Assembly (NCBI GenBank): GCA_036971615.1
Contig: JAYKKR010000004.1
Span: 1,364,001-1,428,000, forward strand
DNA: 64,000 bases
Source of the DNA: Amyloporia xantha
Lineage: Eukaryota; Basidiomycota; Agaricomycetes; Polyporales; Adustoporiaceae
Direction of reading: 5' to 3'
Part shown: piece after piece, positions 1-11,421 of the stretch
Position numbering within the stretch: the first letter of the stretch is position 1
Layout of the letters: each line of letters opens with the position of its first letter
Position numbers and translations under genes: made by a program
The notes under the pieces: generated by a model
Database searches by the model: none
What the model was told of the DNA's origin: nothing
What the model saw: the letters and a program-made list of their open reading frames with translations, nothing else

Positions 1-674
1 CCGCAAGCGGTACACAATGGGCAGTGGTCACAGCACTTCTGCACGGGCGCGCGAACTCGCAAGGGAGGCTTTGCATTGCTTTTCATCTCTGCCCTGCTCA
101 AGTCCCGCTGTCCAACCAATGCTCGTATCTGATAAATGTCAACCAGAACCCACTGAGTCTGTCGATCTGTCGCTAAGCTCTACGCAGCACTTCAGTTGCG
201 TACCCCTCATGTGGATGGTCTAGAGTCCCATGATGCACACGGATCTTGCGATGCTTATCGAGGGTGGACTCGAGGCGGTTACTGCTGTGGTACGCTTCTG
301 ACTTCCGTGATGTGATGCAGCAGTATTGCGATCCCAAGTACGCCTTTTCTGGCTTTCTGCGGCGCCAGTGCTCGCGGAGAGATCCGTATAGGCTGCCTTT
401 GGGCAATTTCGAGCAGTCTTCGCTCGTCAAGCAGGGCTCATTCCCTTCCTCGTGTGCACCGATGCGGTGTTGTGGGACGCTGCGGTCCACTGTAGGCAAG
501 ATCATTGTCCAGCCTGCAGTACTTTCGCTTTAGCTCTGCTGGCGGTACTTTACCTGATCGACCTCGAAACGTTGCGATAAGCAAGGCAAGATATGATGAT
601 ATCCATCGGTCATCTGATAAACGGACTTGTCGGCTTCTACCTATTTACAGAGGAGACGAGCAATTACTGCAGCC
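1..674. other. no gene recognised
   Basis: Short overlapping open frames on both strands (up to 110 codons) have no family signature, no convincing splice pattern and no shared reading frame. The 3' part probably holds the upstream region of the small gene that starts at 769. Confidence 0.4.
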
Positions 675-682
675 TATATAAG
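675..682 (+). promoter_or_regulatory. TATA box of the small cyanase-like gene
   Basis: TATATAAG lies 87 bp upstream of the ATG at 769, a sensible distance for a basidiomycete core promoter. A pyrimidine-rich stretch (about 725-765) sits between it and the start codon, as is common at fungal transcription start regions. Confidence 0.55.
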
Positions 683-768
683 CCCGGTAGTCTATCGTAG
701 AAGGCCCAGCACCGTAGCCTAAGTCACCCCTTCACCCCATCTACCCATCTCCCGCTCCCTCCAACGCT

Positions 769-1184
769 ATGGCCCCCAACCCGCAATGCTCTGCTCTTGC
801 TGCGGCGAAGGAGAGGAAGGGTGAGCTTATCCACCGTTCTTCTGCATAGCATTTCCCTGACGACTGATGTATGTGATTGGTGCTCAGGGTTGTCTTACGC
901 TCAGATCGCTTCCAGCATCGGTATCTCTGAGCAACGCGTGGTTGACAGTACGTTCCTGCTCTCTTTCCGCCGTTTGTTCATGCATCGTGGTGTTGATCGG
1001 ACCGTCTCGACGCAGTCTGCACGGGTGCGGCCGTCGCCACGACCGGCGAATTCAACTCGCTCGCGAGCGTGCTCGACATCAAGTCTCCCGTGCGTTTTCA
1101 TTTAGCTTTGACAGGGGGCGTGGAGATGAACTGAGGTTACTTGACATATAGGCTCCTCAGGACTCCGCCCACGTCCGTGTTTGA
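769..1184 (+). CDS. small protein resembling the N-terminal domain of cyanate lyase
   Basis: Four exons (769-820, 888-947, 1016-1089, 1152-1184) joined at GT-AG introns of 67, 68 and 62 nt give a 72-residue protein. All phases fit, and no long ORF reveals it. It begins MAPNPQCSALAAAKERKG, continues with LSYAQIASSIGISEQRVVD and ICTGAAVATTGEFNSLASVL, and ends DSAHVRV. The order 'KGLS(Y/F)xxIAxxIG...RVxDICTG...EFNxLAxVL' is that of the helical, repressor-like N-terminal domain of cyanase (cyanate hydratase). The C-terminal catalytic domain with its Arg/Glu/Ser residues is absent, because the stop follows directly. It is therefore unlikely to be an enzyme. It may be a free-standing multimerisation or HTH-like module. 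The gene structure is well supported; the function is unknown. Confidence 0.72.
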
Positions 1185-1886
1185 GATCGAAGCATGGACA
1201 AGGACTGTTGCAATCTGATACGCCCTGCATCTGTATTATATATCTGTTGTACCATCTGGCATCCGTGAAGCTTTTTGCAATGGAATTATTGTAGCCTGAT
1301 TAGCCTCGAGGTGCACATCAGCATAGCTGCGACGTGCGACCGAGCACACGCCAAGGCCCAACAGCGAAACAGATGGCTCAGTAATTTGATATCTGCGGCT
1401 CGTACTTGAGGTCTTTGGAAGATCGCGACCCCACCTAAATCTGCAGGCATATATGCACAGCTTGACACACTTCAACAGTGATTGAGAACAATATTAATTT
1501 CATGCTACACCCATTCGTCGTTCGTCACGATTGGCCCATCAAGCTAGCCCTAGCGCCAGGGTGTAAACTGTCTATATCCTGGAGACCCGGCTAATTGATC
1601 ATCATGTGGTCCCGAGGGCTGAGAACCCAATACCTCAACCACGCAGAGCAGGAAGGACTCCCAATTACAGTATTTGGCCATTATATGTTTGGCATTTGGC
1701 ATTTGGCATTTGCCTTGGCATTTGCAGACTTTCAGATGGTACAGTGCCAATCACATGACCGGACTTCTTGTTCGCAGTGACAGTTCACTAATATCACTAT
1801 ACGGCGTACCACTTACTACGAGGAGGCATATCATACCGCACCCGTAGGCTGGTCAACTTGTATATCGCTACTGGAAGCAATACGCC
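1185..1886. other. intergenic, no gene recognised
   Basis: Holds the 3' flank of the cyanase-like gene and the 5' flank of the F-box-like gene. The only notable element is the short GGCATTT array listed separately. Confidence 0.4.
1687..1725 (+). repeat. short GGCATTT tandem array
   Basis: Three adjoining copies of the heptamer TTTGGCA are followed, after a 4-base interruption, by a fourth. It is a small microsatellite-like array about 160 bp upstream of the F-box-like gene. Confidence 0.6.
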
Positions 1887-2922
1887 ATGCCCGGGCCATT
1901 TCCAATGTTACCCATAGAATTGTTGCATCACATCATTTTGCAATTTGTGCACGGTGTCTACCCTGTACCCGCGGACGAGAGCATCGGCTTACCTGTCGCC
2001 TCGAAACCCGACTGGAAACTGGTCGAGCCTCTCATCTTGTCGAATAAGACATTCCGGCAGCTCGCTCTGGAAGCTTGGTTCGAGATTTACGTCGCGAAGC
2101 GGCCCAATGATTTGCTCCAGCTGGAGCTCTGCCCCCAGGCTGGCATGAGAACAAAGTATGTCAAGAAGTCATCCCACTTGCAGTGCCGTAATCTCATTAC
2201 AAAATAGAGAGCTTTGTTGCAGGGATCACAATCGTGCTATGCACGAATATGATCACTCGTGGGACCTTCGTAATTTCCCCGGCGTACGCAAGTTACGACT
2301 TGATGTGGATCCGTTGGATTACGAATACAGTTTCCGATTCAAGAACATCCCACCTTTACTCCATGAATTTGAATTGCACGACCACCCGCTACCTTCCCCG
2401 CTAGTGATGCGTGAAATAGCGCAGACATTTCGTAACTTACACACACTCAGGCTGTCGCAGAACTCAGTCTGGTGTGGATTGTGCAACACGTGCAATGTCG
2501 CATCATTTAAAGCAACACCTTCCTCCATCACATATAAAAATGGAACGGGTCTTCCCGTGAGTTCCTTCATGCTCGGACTGTCCATAGTGCATACTAATTT
2601 GGATCGCTTTCTCGAGAAACACTACAGTCAGTTCTTAGCGCCTCTTGAGCAGCTGCACACGGTGCTGCTTACTGTAGGCTTCGACACTGATGGGCATACA
2701 ACCATCGACACAGAAGACGACAGCATGTGGTGCGGAGAATGTGACCAATGCATGTCACTCATGTATGCGGACGAAGCATTTCGCATTGAATGGATCGAGA
2801 GGAAAAGAGATCCGCAGCCCAAGCCCCCGTCGCTTAATAGAGTAGAATGGCGTTTCATACACCTCGAGTTACCAGTTCCATCTGTGGACACTATCCTGGA
2901 GGGCTTATATGACAGTGATTGA
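1887..2922 (+). CDS. F-box-like protein with two WCGxCxxC motifs
   Basis: Exons 1887-2155 and 2223-2922 are joined by a 67-nt GT-AG intron (donor GTATGT) and give 322 residues. The start MPGPFPMLPIELLHHIILQF fits a degenerate F-box (LPxELLxxII), the usual opening of the large basidiomycete F-box-like families whose members bind Skp1 and pick substrates for ubiquitination. The rest contains hydrophobic segments suggestive of irregular leucine-rich structure, such as LRKLRLDVDP-like and LHTLRLSQN. Two similar cysteine motifs, WCGLCNTC (about residue 177) and WCGECDQC (about 265), are unusual for this family and could bind metal. No long homology beyond the F-box is recognised. The F-box call is tentative; the gene model is firm. 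Confidence 0.65.
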
Positions 2923-3843
2923 GTAAGTTTCTTATTCGCTCACTGTTTCTATTATTTGCCTTAGTGCTGGATTACATTTTTCCCAGCTATGTTCGATACG
3001 TGAGAATCGACATCAATATCAATTGCATATTCACCGCCATGAGCCAGAATTGGTATGAGCGCAGCTCACGGCTGTCAACCTTCCGATCCATACACAGTAA
3101 ATGTGGCGTTCTCGGGGATCCGACTATTCTTTGACGTATGAAATCCCGGGACTTCGCGCTTCTTGATCACAGACTTCTCATTGATTTCCGTGAATCAGAA
3201 GCCCAACAGCGTATTGTGCAGGTATTCTCATACAGTAGTGCTTACTGTGCGTCCTTTTCCTCAACCATTCACTATCCAATGAGCTCCCATAAACAGGCGC
3301 AGCCACGATCATTCGATTCTCGGGACGCTCAGAACTGATGTCCAACAGTGTCGTCGCCCTGTGCCTATGTCTACTTGGTTGCATGCGCCCTTCGCTATCA
3401 TCTTCTTTGACAGCTGTGAGAGGTGTCGCGATGAAATCCGTGGCATTGATTCAGCCTATGGGTAGGAATGTACTAAATAATATGTCTTTTTGCGGGCGTG
3501 GTACGACGACGCATTCAATCATCATTCCAATCAAGTAGTAAGTTTGCCAATGGGTCCTTGATTATCCCCACGAAGGCATAGCAAACTGTTACACGCACAT
3601 TGTTTCGGCATCGGCGAGCTTTGAAATGGAAAGGCTAACATTCTTCATGACAAACTAGCATTGCCGTCATCACTCAACTGTTTGAGCTTCTAGTTTGGCC
3701 TCCTTAACGATGAGTAGCTGGATTGATTGTCAACAAATGTGAGAGTTTTTTCCGCGCCCTTGGGATGATACATAAAGAGTCCTGTACAGATGTTATTAAT
3801 CTAGCTTGACCTAGATCGGCCCTTTCCACCCTTATTCTTTTCG
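2923..3843. other. intergenic, no gene recognised
   Basis: Three overlapping plus-strand frames of 66-71 codons carry no family signature. The stretch probably contains the terminator of the F-box-like gene and the promoter of the downstream membrane-protein gene. Confidence 0.4.
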
Positions 3844-6013
3844 ATGTCGGCTCTTCATGGTCATCTCCCTCTCGACGCCACGCTAGGTGCTTCGTACTTA
3901 GGCAAGTAGTTTACAGTACTTCCCATTTTCGGCCCCCACTGACAATAGCCACAGGAACCATCGCGGCATCCATGTAGGCATTTGTGATGCATACAGTTCA
4001 CATGCATAACTGAGCACCGGTAAAGACTCTATGGTACTACTAATGTCCAGGCATTCCTTTACTATAAACGTGAAAATGACGATTCTCGAATACAAAAATG
4101 TCTGGTAAGAGCGTCCATCTTCATGAGGCGCTCTAGCTACTGATAACGGACGCCTGGTTTTCAGATTGCTTTCCTATGGTAACTGTTGCTCGGACGATGA
4201 ACCATATCCGCGCTATTAACATAGGTTCCACAGGGCCCTTGACACAGTGCATCTCGTCTTCATCGTGCACGCTGTTTATACGTACACTATCACGCATTTT
4301 GGCGATTATGTTGCTATCGAACAACCCCTGTGGTATGTGGCCCCTGTGTAAAATCCCCACACTGTTTTACACTGGCATCTTTGACACGTGGGATTTGGTT
4401 TTAGGTGCATCACTGTAGGTGCTCTACTCTCTACTAAAGGTGTGTATTGAAGCTCGTCAATATGGCGATAGGGACATGTTCTTGTTTCTGTAAGTTTCAA
4501 GAGTTAGATCACTGTGTGGGTCGCCTCACTCTCTCGTTGCTTGTTATTCAGAGTCTCAGTGATGCCATTGTGCGAGGGTAGGAACAATCAGCTGACCTCG
4601 TTTCCACTCATTTCTCATACGTGTTTCCTGATAGCTTGTTCGTTCAGCGAATGTGGAAATGTGACGATTTCACTTTGTGTCCACCGAACTCTGTTCTCAA
4701 CATTCTGATTAAATGTGATGCTCTAGTGGGCCGAAAGAATTGGATCATGACTTCTATCGTGGTAAGCCGCCATCAAAATCATTTGCAGTTGGGTACCAAC
4801 GTCTATTCTAGTGCTCTACTTCCCTTTTGGCTTTTGGTGAGCAAATTATGCGACCCTCCACGCAAATTCTCAATTATTATCTGGTCACGCGGGACAGCTA
4901 GTGGCTGGGGTAAGTGCGCCCAGCGTACCATGTCTGAAAATCTCCCACTGACGGTTTGTCTCCTTCCCTAGCGTTTTCCTTTTGGGGGTATGTTTCTCCA
5001 TTGATCGAGGCCTCCCAAATAAAAATTATCCTGCCTTCTAGATACTTGCACACAGACTATTTCTACTCAAGAACGAAAGAATTATCGGTACGTTCAGCTC
5101 CCGACTTTCCCGACACGACTGAATCAGGTTCACTCTGAAGTGTTTTATATACCTGAACTTTATTTCCGGAGTTGTCTCCGACGTACTCATTGCTTCAACT
5201 CTCTGCTTCCTTCTGGCTCGAAACCGCACCGGTCATTCAAGGTGATTCTGCAACCCTCTTGCTTGACGTCTTCGTGCGTGGAGCTAACACATATGTTGTC
5301 CTACCTATCCAGGACTAATTCTGTGATCCATGAGCTCATGTTCTTTAGCGTAAACACGGGAGTTCTTACCAGGTCTTTTCTTTTCATTATGCCTCCTTAT
5401 ATATTCTGACGAACGGTATACTGGCAGCTTCTGCGCGCTCCTATGCTTATTATTAGTAAGGCTACTGTACTCTAAGCTTCAAGATCTAATTTATGCTGAC
5501 GGTCTACGCCGCACAGTATGCCGCTCTTCCTGGCTCGGAAAAGTTCGCTTTCGTTGCGGTCTATTTCGTGCTCCCGAAGCGTAAGCATTTTTTCGAGCGT
5601 TCCAATCCACCGCATGATATGAATATTGTTCATCCCTGGCCAGTTTTTCTCAACTCGCTGCTCGCCACGCTTAATGCGAGATATTCCTTGAGAGAGCAGT
5701 CTGCTCATAGGCCCATCTCACCCGAAAAGTTTAGAGACTCTCGTTATATACACACTGATGATCACGAACATAGTGACCAGTCGCCCGAAATTCAGGTAGT
5801 GTCAGCAGTCGTTTGGTCCGCTGTAGACCGGCTTACGGTCTATTGGTACAGTTTAGGGGTATACAGATCGAGACCACTACAGTGGTGGAAGTTGATTCTT
5901 TTGCGGAAAGCTCAGAGGTAAGTGTCTGTACGTCCTCTCGTATCGAGCGTGACCTTTCACGCTGTTTGACGCAGGAGGACGATAATGATTGGAAACCCCC
6001 GGCATCGGGATGA
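3844..6013 (+). CDS. DUF6534 multi-pass membrane protein, about 20 exons
   Basis: Rebuilt exons: 3844-3901, 3955-3973, 4026-4104, 4165-4178, 4225-4332, 4405-4414, 4472-4489, 4552-4577, 4635-4660, 4727-4761, 4812-4836, 4898-4909, 5042-5087, 5128-5241, 5313-5372, 5428-5455, 5517-5580, 5644-5795, 5852-5917, 5975-6013. The sum is 999 nt (332 residues) in one consistent frame. The pieces follow the basidiomycete DUF6534 plan: DATLGASYLG start, LYGTTNVQAFLYY, LDTVHLVFIVHAVYTYTITH, FISGVVSDVLIASTLCFLL, ELMFFSVNTGVLT, and the hallmark LFLNSLLATLNARYSLRE near the C-terminus. Seven hydrophobic spans are expected. Intron 1 appears to use a GC donor (GCAAGT at 3902). Exons between 4762 and 5127 are the least certain. 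Function of the family is unknown; a receptor-like role is only inferred from topology. Confidence 0.78.
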
Positions 6014-9000
6014 GTCGAGGACATTGCGCTGGCAGTCTGCAGGCACTTTGATCGTATCGGGGGGAGATGGATCTCATGGACGATGGAGTCCGACTCACCA
6101 ACTGTATGCATCAGCTTGTCCCAGACCTATGTATGGACTAAGGAGCAGTATTCATAATCTTATTGGTTCGAGCATACAGCTTCCGCTTCCTCAGCTTGAA
6201 CCCGCTCTCCCCTTGCAGATCTACATGTTCCGCATTCTTTCTGCGACATCTGTGAAATACATGGAGCAGGGGGGGTGTGATAGAAAATCAGCATCACCTG
6301 CTGCGAGAGACTGTGAGTGTCTACTCCGTATCACAATTAATCGGGAAAATCCCCGCACGTTGTATGCGGTGAATACTCTATCGGGTTGCATTACCTCCAG
6401 TCTCCGGGAGCAAACGAAGGCGAGTGTCTATAGATTATAGTTTTCCGCAAACCTCAACCGCTCCTTGATCGCGGCATCGAGGATTTATCAAGATGAGAAA
6501 TCGAGATATTGACACCGTTGGACAGATGCGATTTTCATATTGTGCGAGCAGTGTTCCGAACCGCCAGTCCCCCTCCTACCCGTCTTCCCATTTCCATTCA
6601 AAGCACATCACTGGCACATCGGCAGGGTTGTTAGTTCTTGCCGACCGTGCCTCCCCGCAAGGACGGCACAATTGAACCAAAGACGAGTGAATACGACTTC
6701 TACAGCATCCGCCCGATCAGAACTGGGCACTGGAGCATATTTGCGAGAGGCCGCCACGGCGCCAGCAGGTCATGCGCCTGCAGCTGCATTGCTCTGTGCT
6801 GCTTCTCAGGAACGACAGCGTGTCGCTCGCGGATGCACTCTCGCACATCGAATAAGGCCTCCATCTCACTGCTTCGAATTCGTGTACTCCCACTCGGCCC
6901 GTACCCCCATTGACACCGGTCGCGATAGGTTCCTGCCGGGTTCTCAACGACCGAAGGCCAACTCTATTTTCCATGTCTTCGGTCTTCTGTGTTTTCCCAT
7001 GGGCCGTGGCCTTAGCGTCGATTGAGCTTAGCGCAGTTCTACTTCAATCTGCCGACGCCCCTCCGTACCTCCACCACTGGTCCGCTGCTTTTCGAATGAT
7101 CATCGATAACACCTCTCCGATCCGAGGGCGATCTGGCAGGTTCATGCAGAATGATTCACTCGCACAGGGAGGAGGAACTGATGTCGGTGCATGTGTCCTG
7201 GCCTTGCGTATAGCACGATGCTTGATCCCATGGCGTCAGACATTTGTCAAGAGCAAGCCTCAGTAGGTGTATCTCAGCCTCCCGGACAAGAAAAGGGGAT
7301 ATACGTCTTAGCGAGATATGCAGCAGAACCTCGATCTTTCGTGTCGCGTGTCTATCACTAGAGCATCCACTCAATCCCGCCAATTCGACGTGCCAAAGCT
7401 GGTTTATGCAGCGATTACATTCGACATGAATATACCAATGAGACTGTTTCGAATAAATTAAAGGCAAGAAATTGTTACATACTTTAGTCCAGCATCGTCT
7501 TCCTCCACCTCACTCGTTGTCGCTGTCCCCGATAGGACTTTCCTGATGTGTCGTAGACCACTACTACATCATGACGGTCGGCCTACACGTGTTCTTATCA
7601 CATTGGGTCTATAGATAGTTCCAGGCTGCCGTCAGTGTACCGGAGAGTACGATGGCGACTAGTCGAATCCTCAAGGCGACTAGGGGGCCGAGACCACAGG
7701 CTTTCCGGATTCGCTGTACCCACGCTCCAGAAGAGCGGCCGGTGCGATAATCACTGCGATGGAGCGGATGAGGAGGGACAGCATGCAGCGGCACGAGCAC
7801 TGTCCCCTCCCCGATGAGCATCCCCGGAAGTGTCGGCACTTCGGGAGACGCTCTAGGTGGCACAGGAGTGCTGCGCCGGTCTCGGGGGCGTCTAGCTGTG
7901 CTGTCCTGGACTCTTGGCGCACTCGAACAAGCACGACACCGACAAGATGAACGAACGCGCGACGGTCTCATCTCCCCACCGTCTCCATGATGGAGCTTAT
8001 CGACTGGGCATCTCGCCTTGCCAATCTCATCTGCCCAAGATCCGTTCAATGGCCAAGGTCATAAGAGCAATTGAGGCACACAGACGTGAGTGGCGCCTCG
8101 GGCCATTCTGTTAGCATTGAGCAATGAATGCAGCTCCACGAAGGATCGAGTGTGGGACTGGAACGTACCTGCAATGGACTCCGATGGAACCTCCCCTTAT
8201 GGCTGATCGTCGATGGCTGGAGAGATAATGATCGAGGTCCGAGGGAGTGGCGAGGTCGTACGGATTGGCGCGAACGTGCTTGCCGGTTTTCGCCAAATGG
8301 GCGGCTCTCGTGCTGAGACATAGATTCGAACGTTCCTCGTCGTCTGCAGCCCAATGCGTCATCGCACTCAAGACAATGCCTAGCTGGGAGATGGGTGGAA
8401 ACGATAAAGATCGATGGCGGAATTGGGTAAGGACCACAGCCTCAGGTCTGCTTGCGTTCGGCCAGATCCGACCGGTAGCAGCGACCGCGTATGAAGCCGG
8501 ATTGCTGTTTGCATGCAGAATGGTCGGCGGAAAGAGGGCAGAGGAACCCACGATACGAGAGATTGAGTGCTGGCATCAGGTGGAGAAGGTCGCCATAGAA
8601 TTGAACAGACGCAGACGCAGGCTGCGTACCACCCGATGGAACCGAGAGCGAGAAACGCGGTAGGACGAAGAATAGCACCTGTGCATGACCGATAGAAGAG
8701 CCGTTCGGGCGGCACAACATGGACATACATGGATCCGGGAGTTGTCGTCGCAAAGCTCATCCACAGACAGAGCGCCGCAAAGCCGCGGAATGAATTAGCA
8801 GCAGTGGCCCCCTGACTTGGAAAGACGAGCCAAGGTGTACTGTGCCGCAGTGAGCCACGACCGGCGAAGAACTGAAGGAGCACTTCACGAGGCGATACCG
8901 ATCGATAATGAAAGCTCGTGTAGCCGATGAAATGAAGGTCACATCATGGCTACACAGATCGAGGTCTTCTTGGTGTCCTAGTACGTCAGATATAGCCGAA

Positions 9001-9774
9001 ATGCATACCCTATGAGTCTGAGAATCATCGACCGGGCAAATTCCATGCAAATGCAACTGCTGACTGAGGAAGTGCCGGCTGGCGTCGCTTACCTTCATCA
9101 GCACGCCTTGAGCGTCCACTATCAGAGCCGTAGTGAGAGGAGGAGGTTAATGTCAAATTCTGGTTTGCAAAGCCTCACACGGCTGTCCAGTATCGAAGAG
9201 GGGGGACGGAGTCAACACTCGACACAGTGTCGGTGTTCGGGGAGGGGCAAGCACAGTGGGTTCCGCGCCAAAGCTAACCTGACAAATGAAGGCTTACGAT
9301 AATGAGTTAGTAATGCTTATTGTACCTAAATTATGCAAAACTGTACAGTTGCAGATCGGCCCCTGAAAATTTGATTCCGTTGCAGGTTGCACATCCGGTT
9401 GACCTTTACTGTTCTAATTATTCCCTGCTGCACACGGCACCTCTCTCTTCGCAGGCTTGGTACAGGTACGGTGGAGGGGTGTACTGCGTCCGAAGGGCAA
9501 AGCTGAGGATATTCACAGGCAATTTTCATGTCATTAGCGCCGACATCGTGCTGCTGAGTCTTCTTGAAGAGTGGGTTTCCGACGCGCGGTGGGGAGGCCA
9601 GGACGCGGTTGCGGCTGCAGGAAAATAGACTGCGATAATTGGAGGTGAGTGAGATGAAAGCCTCATGCTCGTTGCGGCAGAGGGCATTGGTGGGCCCAGG
9701 AACCCACGCGGCGCCAAAGCTGGTGCTTTGTGATGACATTCCCATTTTGGGAAGTCAGGGCTCTCGCGGCTACT
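6014..9774. other. long stretch without a recognised gene
   Basis: Many overlapping frames of 60-167 codons occur on both strands, especially at 7,600-8,900 where GC content is higher. None matches a family I know, and no chain of phase-compatible exons with conserved motifs could be assembled. A fast-evolving or degraded gene at 7,600-8,900 cannot be excluded. Confidence 0.35.
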
Positions 9775-9780
9775 TATATA
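9775..9780 (+). promoter_or_regulatory. TATA-like element of the RING-finger gene
   Basis: TATATA lies 84 bp upstream of the ATG at 9864 and is followed by a pyrimidine-rich tract at about 9,810-9,835. The spacing suits a core promoter. No transcript evidence is available. Confidence 0.4.
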
Positions 9781-9863
9781 CATGACTCACTCTTTGATTC
9801 CGCTCATCTCAATGTTCTTCCCTTGTCCCCCCCAGGTTCGTCCATTTAGAGAGGGCCGTTCTC

Positions 9864-11421
9864 ATGTTTTCCCTTAATCCCGGCTCTCTCTGCGACGTCT
9901 GCGCAGAGGAGTATGGCCCCCACAACCGTCCTCACTCTATTCCCTGTGGTGAGCACTCTGGCCCCGGTTAAAATTTTTCACTGCTCACTCTGTCGCGTCG
10001 TAGGACATGTGCTATGCCTTCACTGCTGCAACAACATTCTGGAAAAAACATCTCCACGTCTGACTCCTTCCTGTCCTTTCTGTCGCGTGCCATTCACTAG
10101 CGACACCATTCGTTTGATCCGTGTCGACTTTGGCGGCAGTGGTTGGTCCACTCCACGCGGAGGTCCCTTCGACGTGCCAGATACCATCCCCGACGTCGCT
10201 AGCGATGACGATGTCCTCTTGTTGAACCCCGGTTCCATGAAAGCGAGGGCCGAGGCTCGTCGGCTCGAGTACAAAGTCGCCAAAGTTGCCGCCAAGAAGT
10301 GTTCTCTCGAGGAGGTCACGACGTTGCAGAAGGAGTTGCAGGATTGGTTGCAGTCCGATGTCAAGCGGGACGATCAGGTGAGCGTCGACCATCTAGGTCC
10401 GAGGGTTATTGATCACTGACAGCCTCGCAGGCAGCGTCACTTCAGCTTAGCGCTGCCTTGCTTCGCGCCATCATCGTGAATCACATGGCCCACAAGCAAG
10501 CAACGGAGCTGGCCAAGACCGTTGAGGCCAATCTCAAAGAAAAGTTGGACGACGTGCAGGCGGCCAGGGACCAGCTGGAGTCGGAACTTCGCAGGTGAGC
10601 TCGCGATCATCATCGATCTCATTGTGACATGTTCATATGCTGACGTCGTTTGTTCCGCAGGATGGTGGGTTTATCCGCAGTATCCGCGCCCGGTTTCTTT
10701 TATTGATGGTTATTTATAGACTGCCCAGTACTCGGCGAAGGCGCAGGAAGTTCAAACCTTACGTGCGGAGATGAGCCGATTGAAGATCAGAGGCATGGCT
10801 CCTACTCTTGGTGTCCCAGCCATCCCTCCTCCCAGTTCTATTGCCTCGGCGCAGCAGGGTGGATTGATTTCTCCTCCTCGCCCACAGACTACGACACCTG
10901 TTACGACATCACGCTCACGTGCTACCTCCCCCACGTCTCCCACGTCGCCGACGCGCTCGTCATACATCCCGTCGATGCAGTCCCCCTTGGCTCGTGTCAG
11001 CGCAGCATCTGGTCATACACGATCTGCCTCCACCATCCCCAGCCACCGATCTATGACCCCGGCCGCCCGTCCAGCCTCAGCGATACCTAGTCCCTATGCC
11101 TCTTTCGCAGGAGCAGAGGCACCCCGCTCTATACCCGGCACGCAGCAACGGCTCTCGAGCCCGCCCCCGCCCCCCAAAATGACTCGCTCGAGCAGCTCCA
11201 GCTCCGACGAGAAAGAAAAAGAGAAACAGAAGGAGAAGGACAGGCAGCGCCACCAGCTCATCCAGCGCTGGATGCCGTCCCTCGACGCTGCGCACAGCCC
11301 GCCCTCGGGCCGCTTTGACAAGAACGCGTTCGCGCACATGCACGCCAGCATGACCTCCTCCACCACTGCTTCCATGCCGCCGCCTCGATACAAGACTCCG
11401 CTCTCCGCGCAGTCGTCTTAA
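9864..11421 (+). CDS. RING-finger protein with coiled coil and Ser-rich tail
   Basis: Exons 9864-9948, 10004-10377, 10431-10594, 10661-10664 and 10720-11421 give 442 residues. The first intron splits a C3HC4 RING finger: CDVCAEEYGPHNRPHSIPCG joins GHVLCLHCC, then CPFCRVPF (residues about 10-75). RING domains recruit ubiquitin-charged E2 enzymes, so an E3 ubiquitin ligase role is the default inference. The middle (about 115-230) is Ala/Lys/Glu-rich and probably coiled coil. The C-terminal 200 residues are Ser/Pro/Thr-rich with a run of Lys/Glu (EKEKEKQKEKDRQR) and look disordered. The fourth exon is only 4 nt, and without it the last exon is out of frame. The RING call is firm; the substrate is unknown. 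Confidence 0.85.

Noticed and set aside
4972..4987. A 16-nt exon (AFSFWG) in the first DUF6534 gene
   Set aside because: It has plausible splice edges, but including it breaks the frame of the next well-supported exons. Skipping it gives a consistent phase. It may still be used if a neighbouring boundary is wrong.
7600..8900. Dense set of ORFs up to 167 codons on both strands
   Set aside because: Frames overlap heavily in opposite directions with no common protein family and no phase-compatible exon chain, which fits GC-rich non-coding sequence better than a gene.
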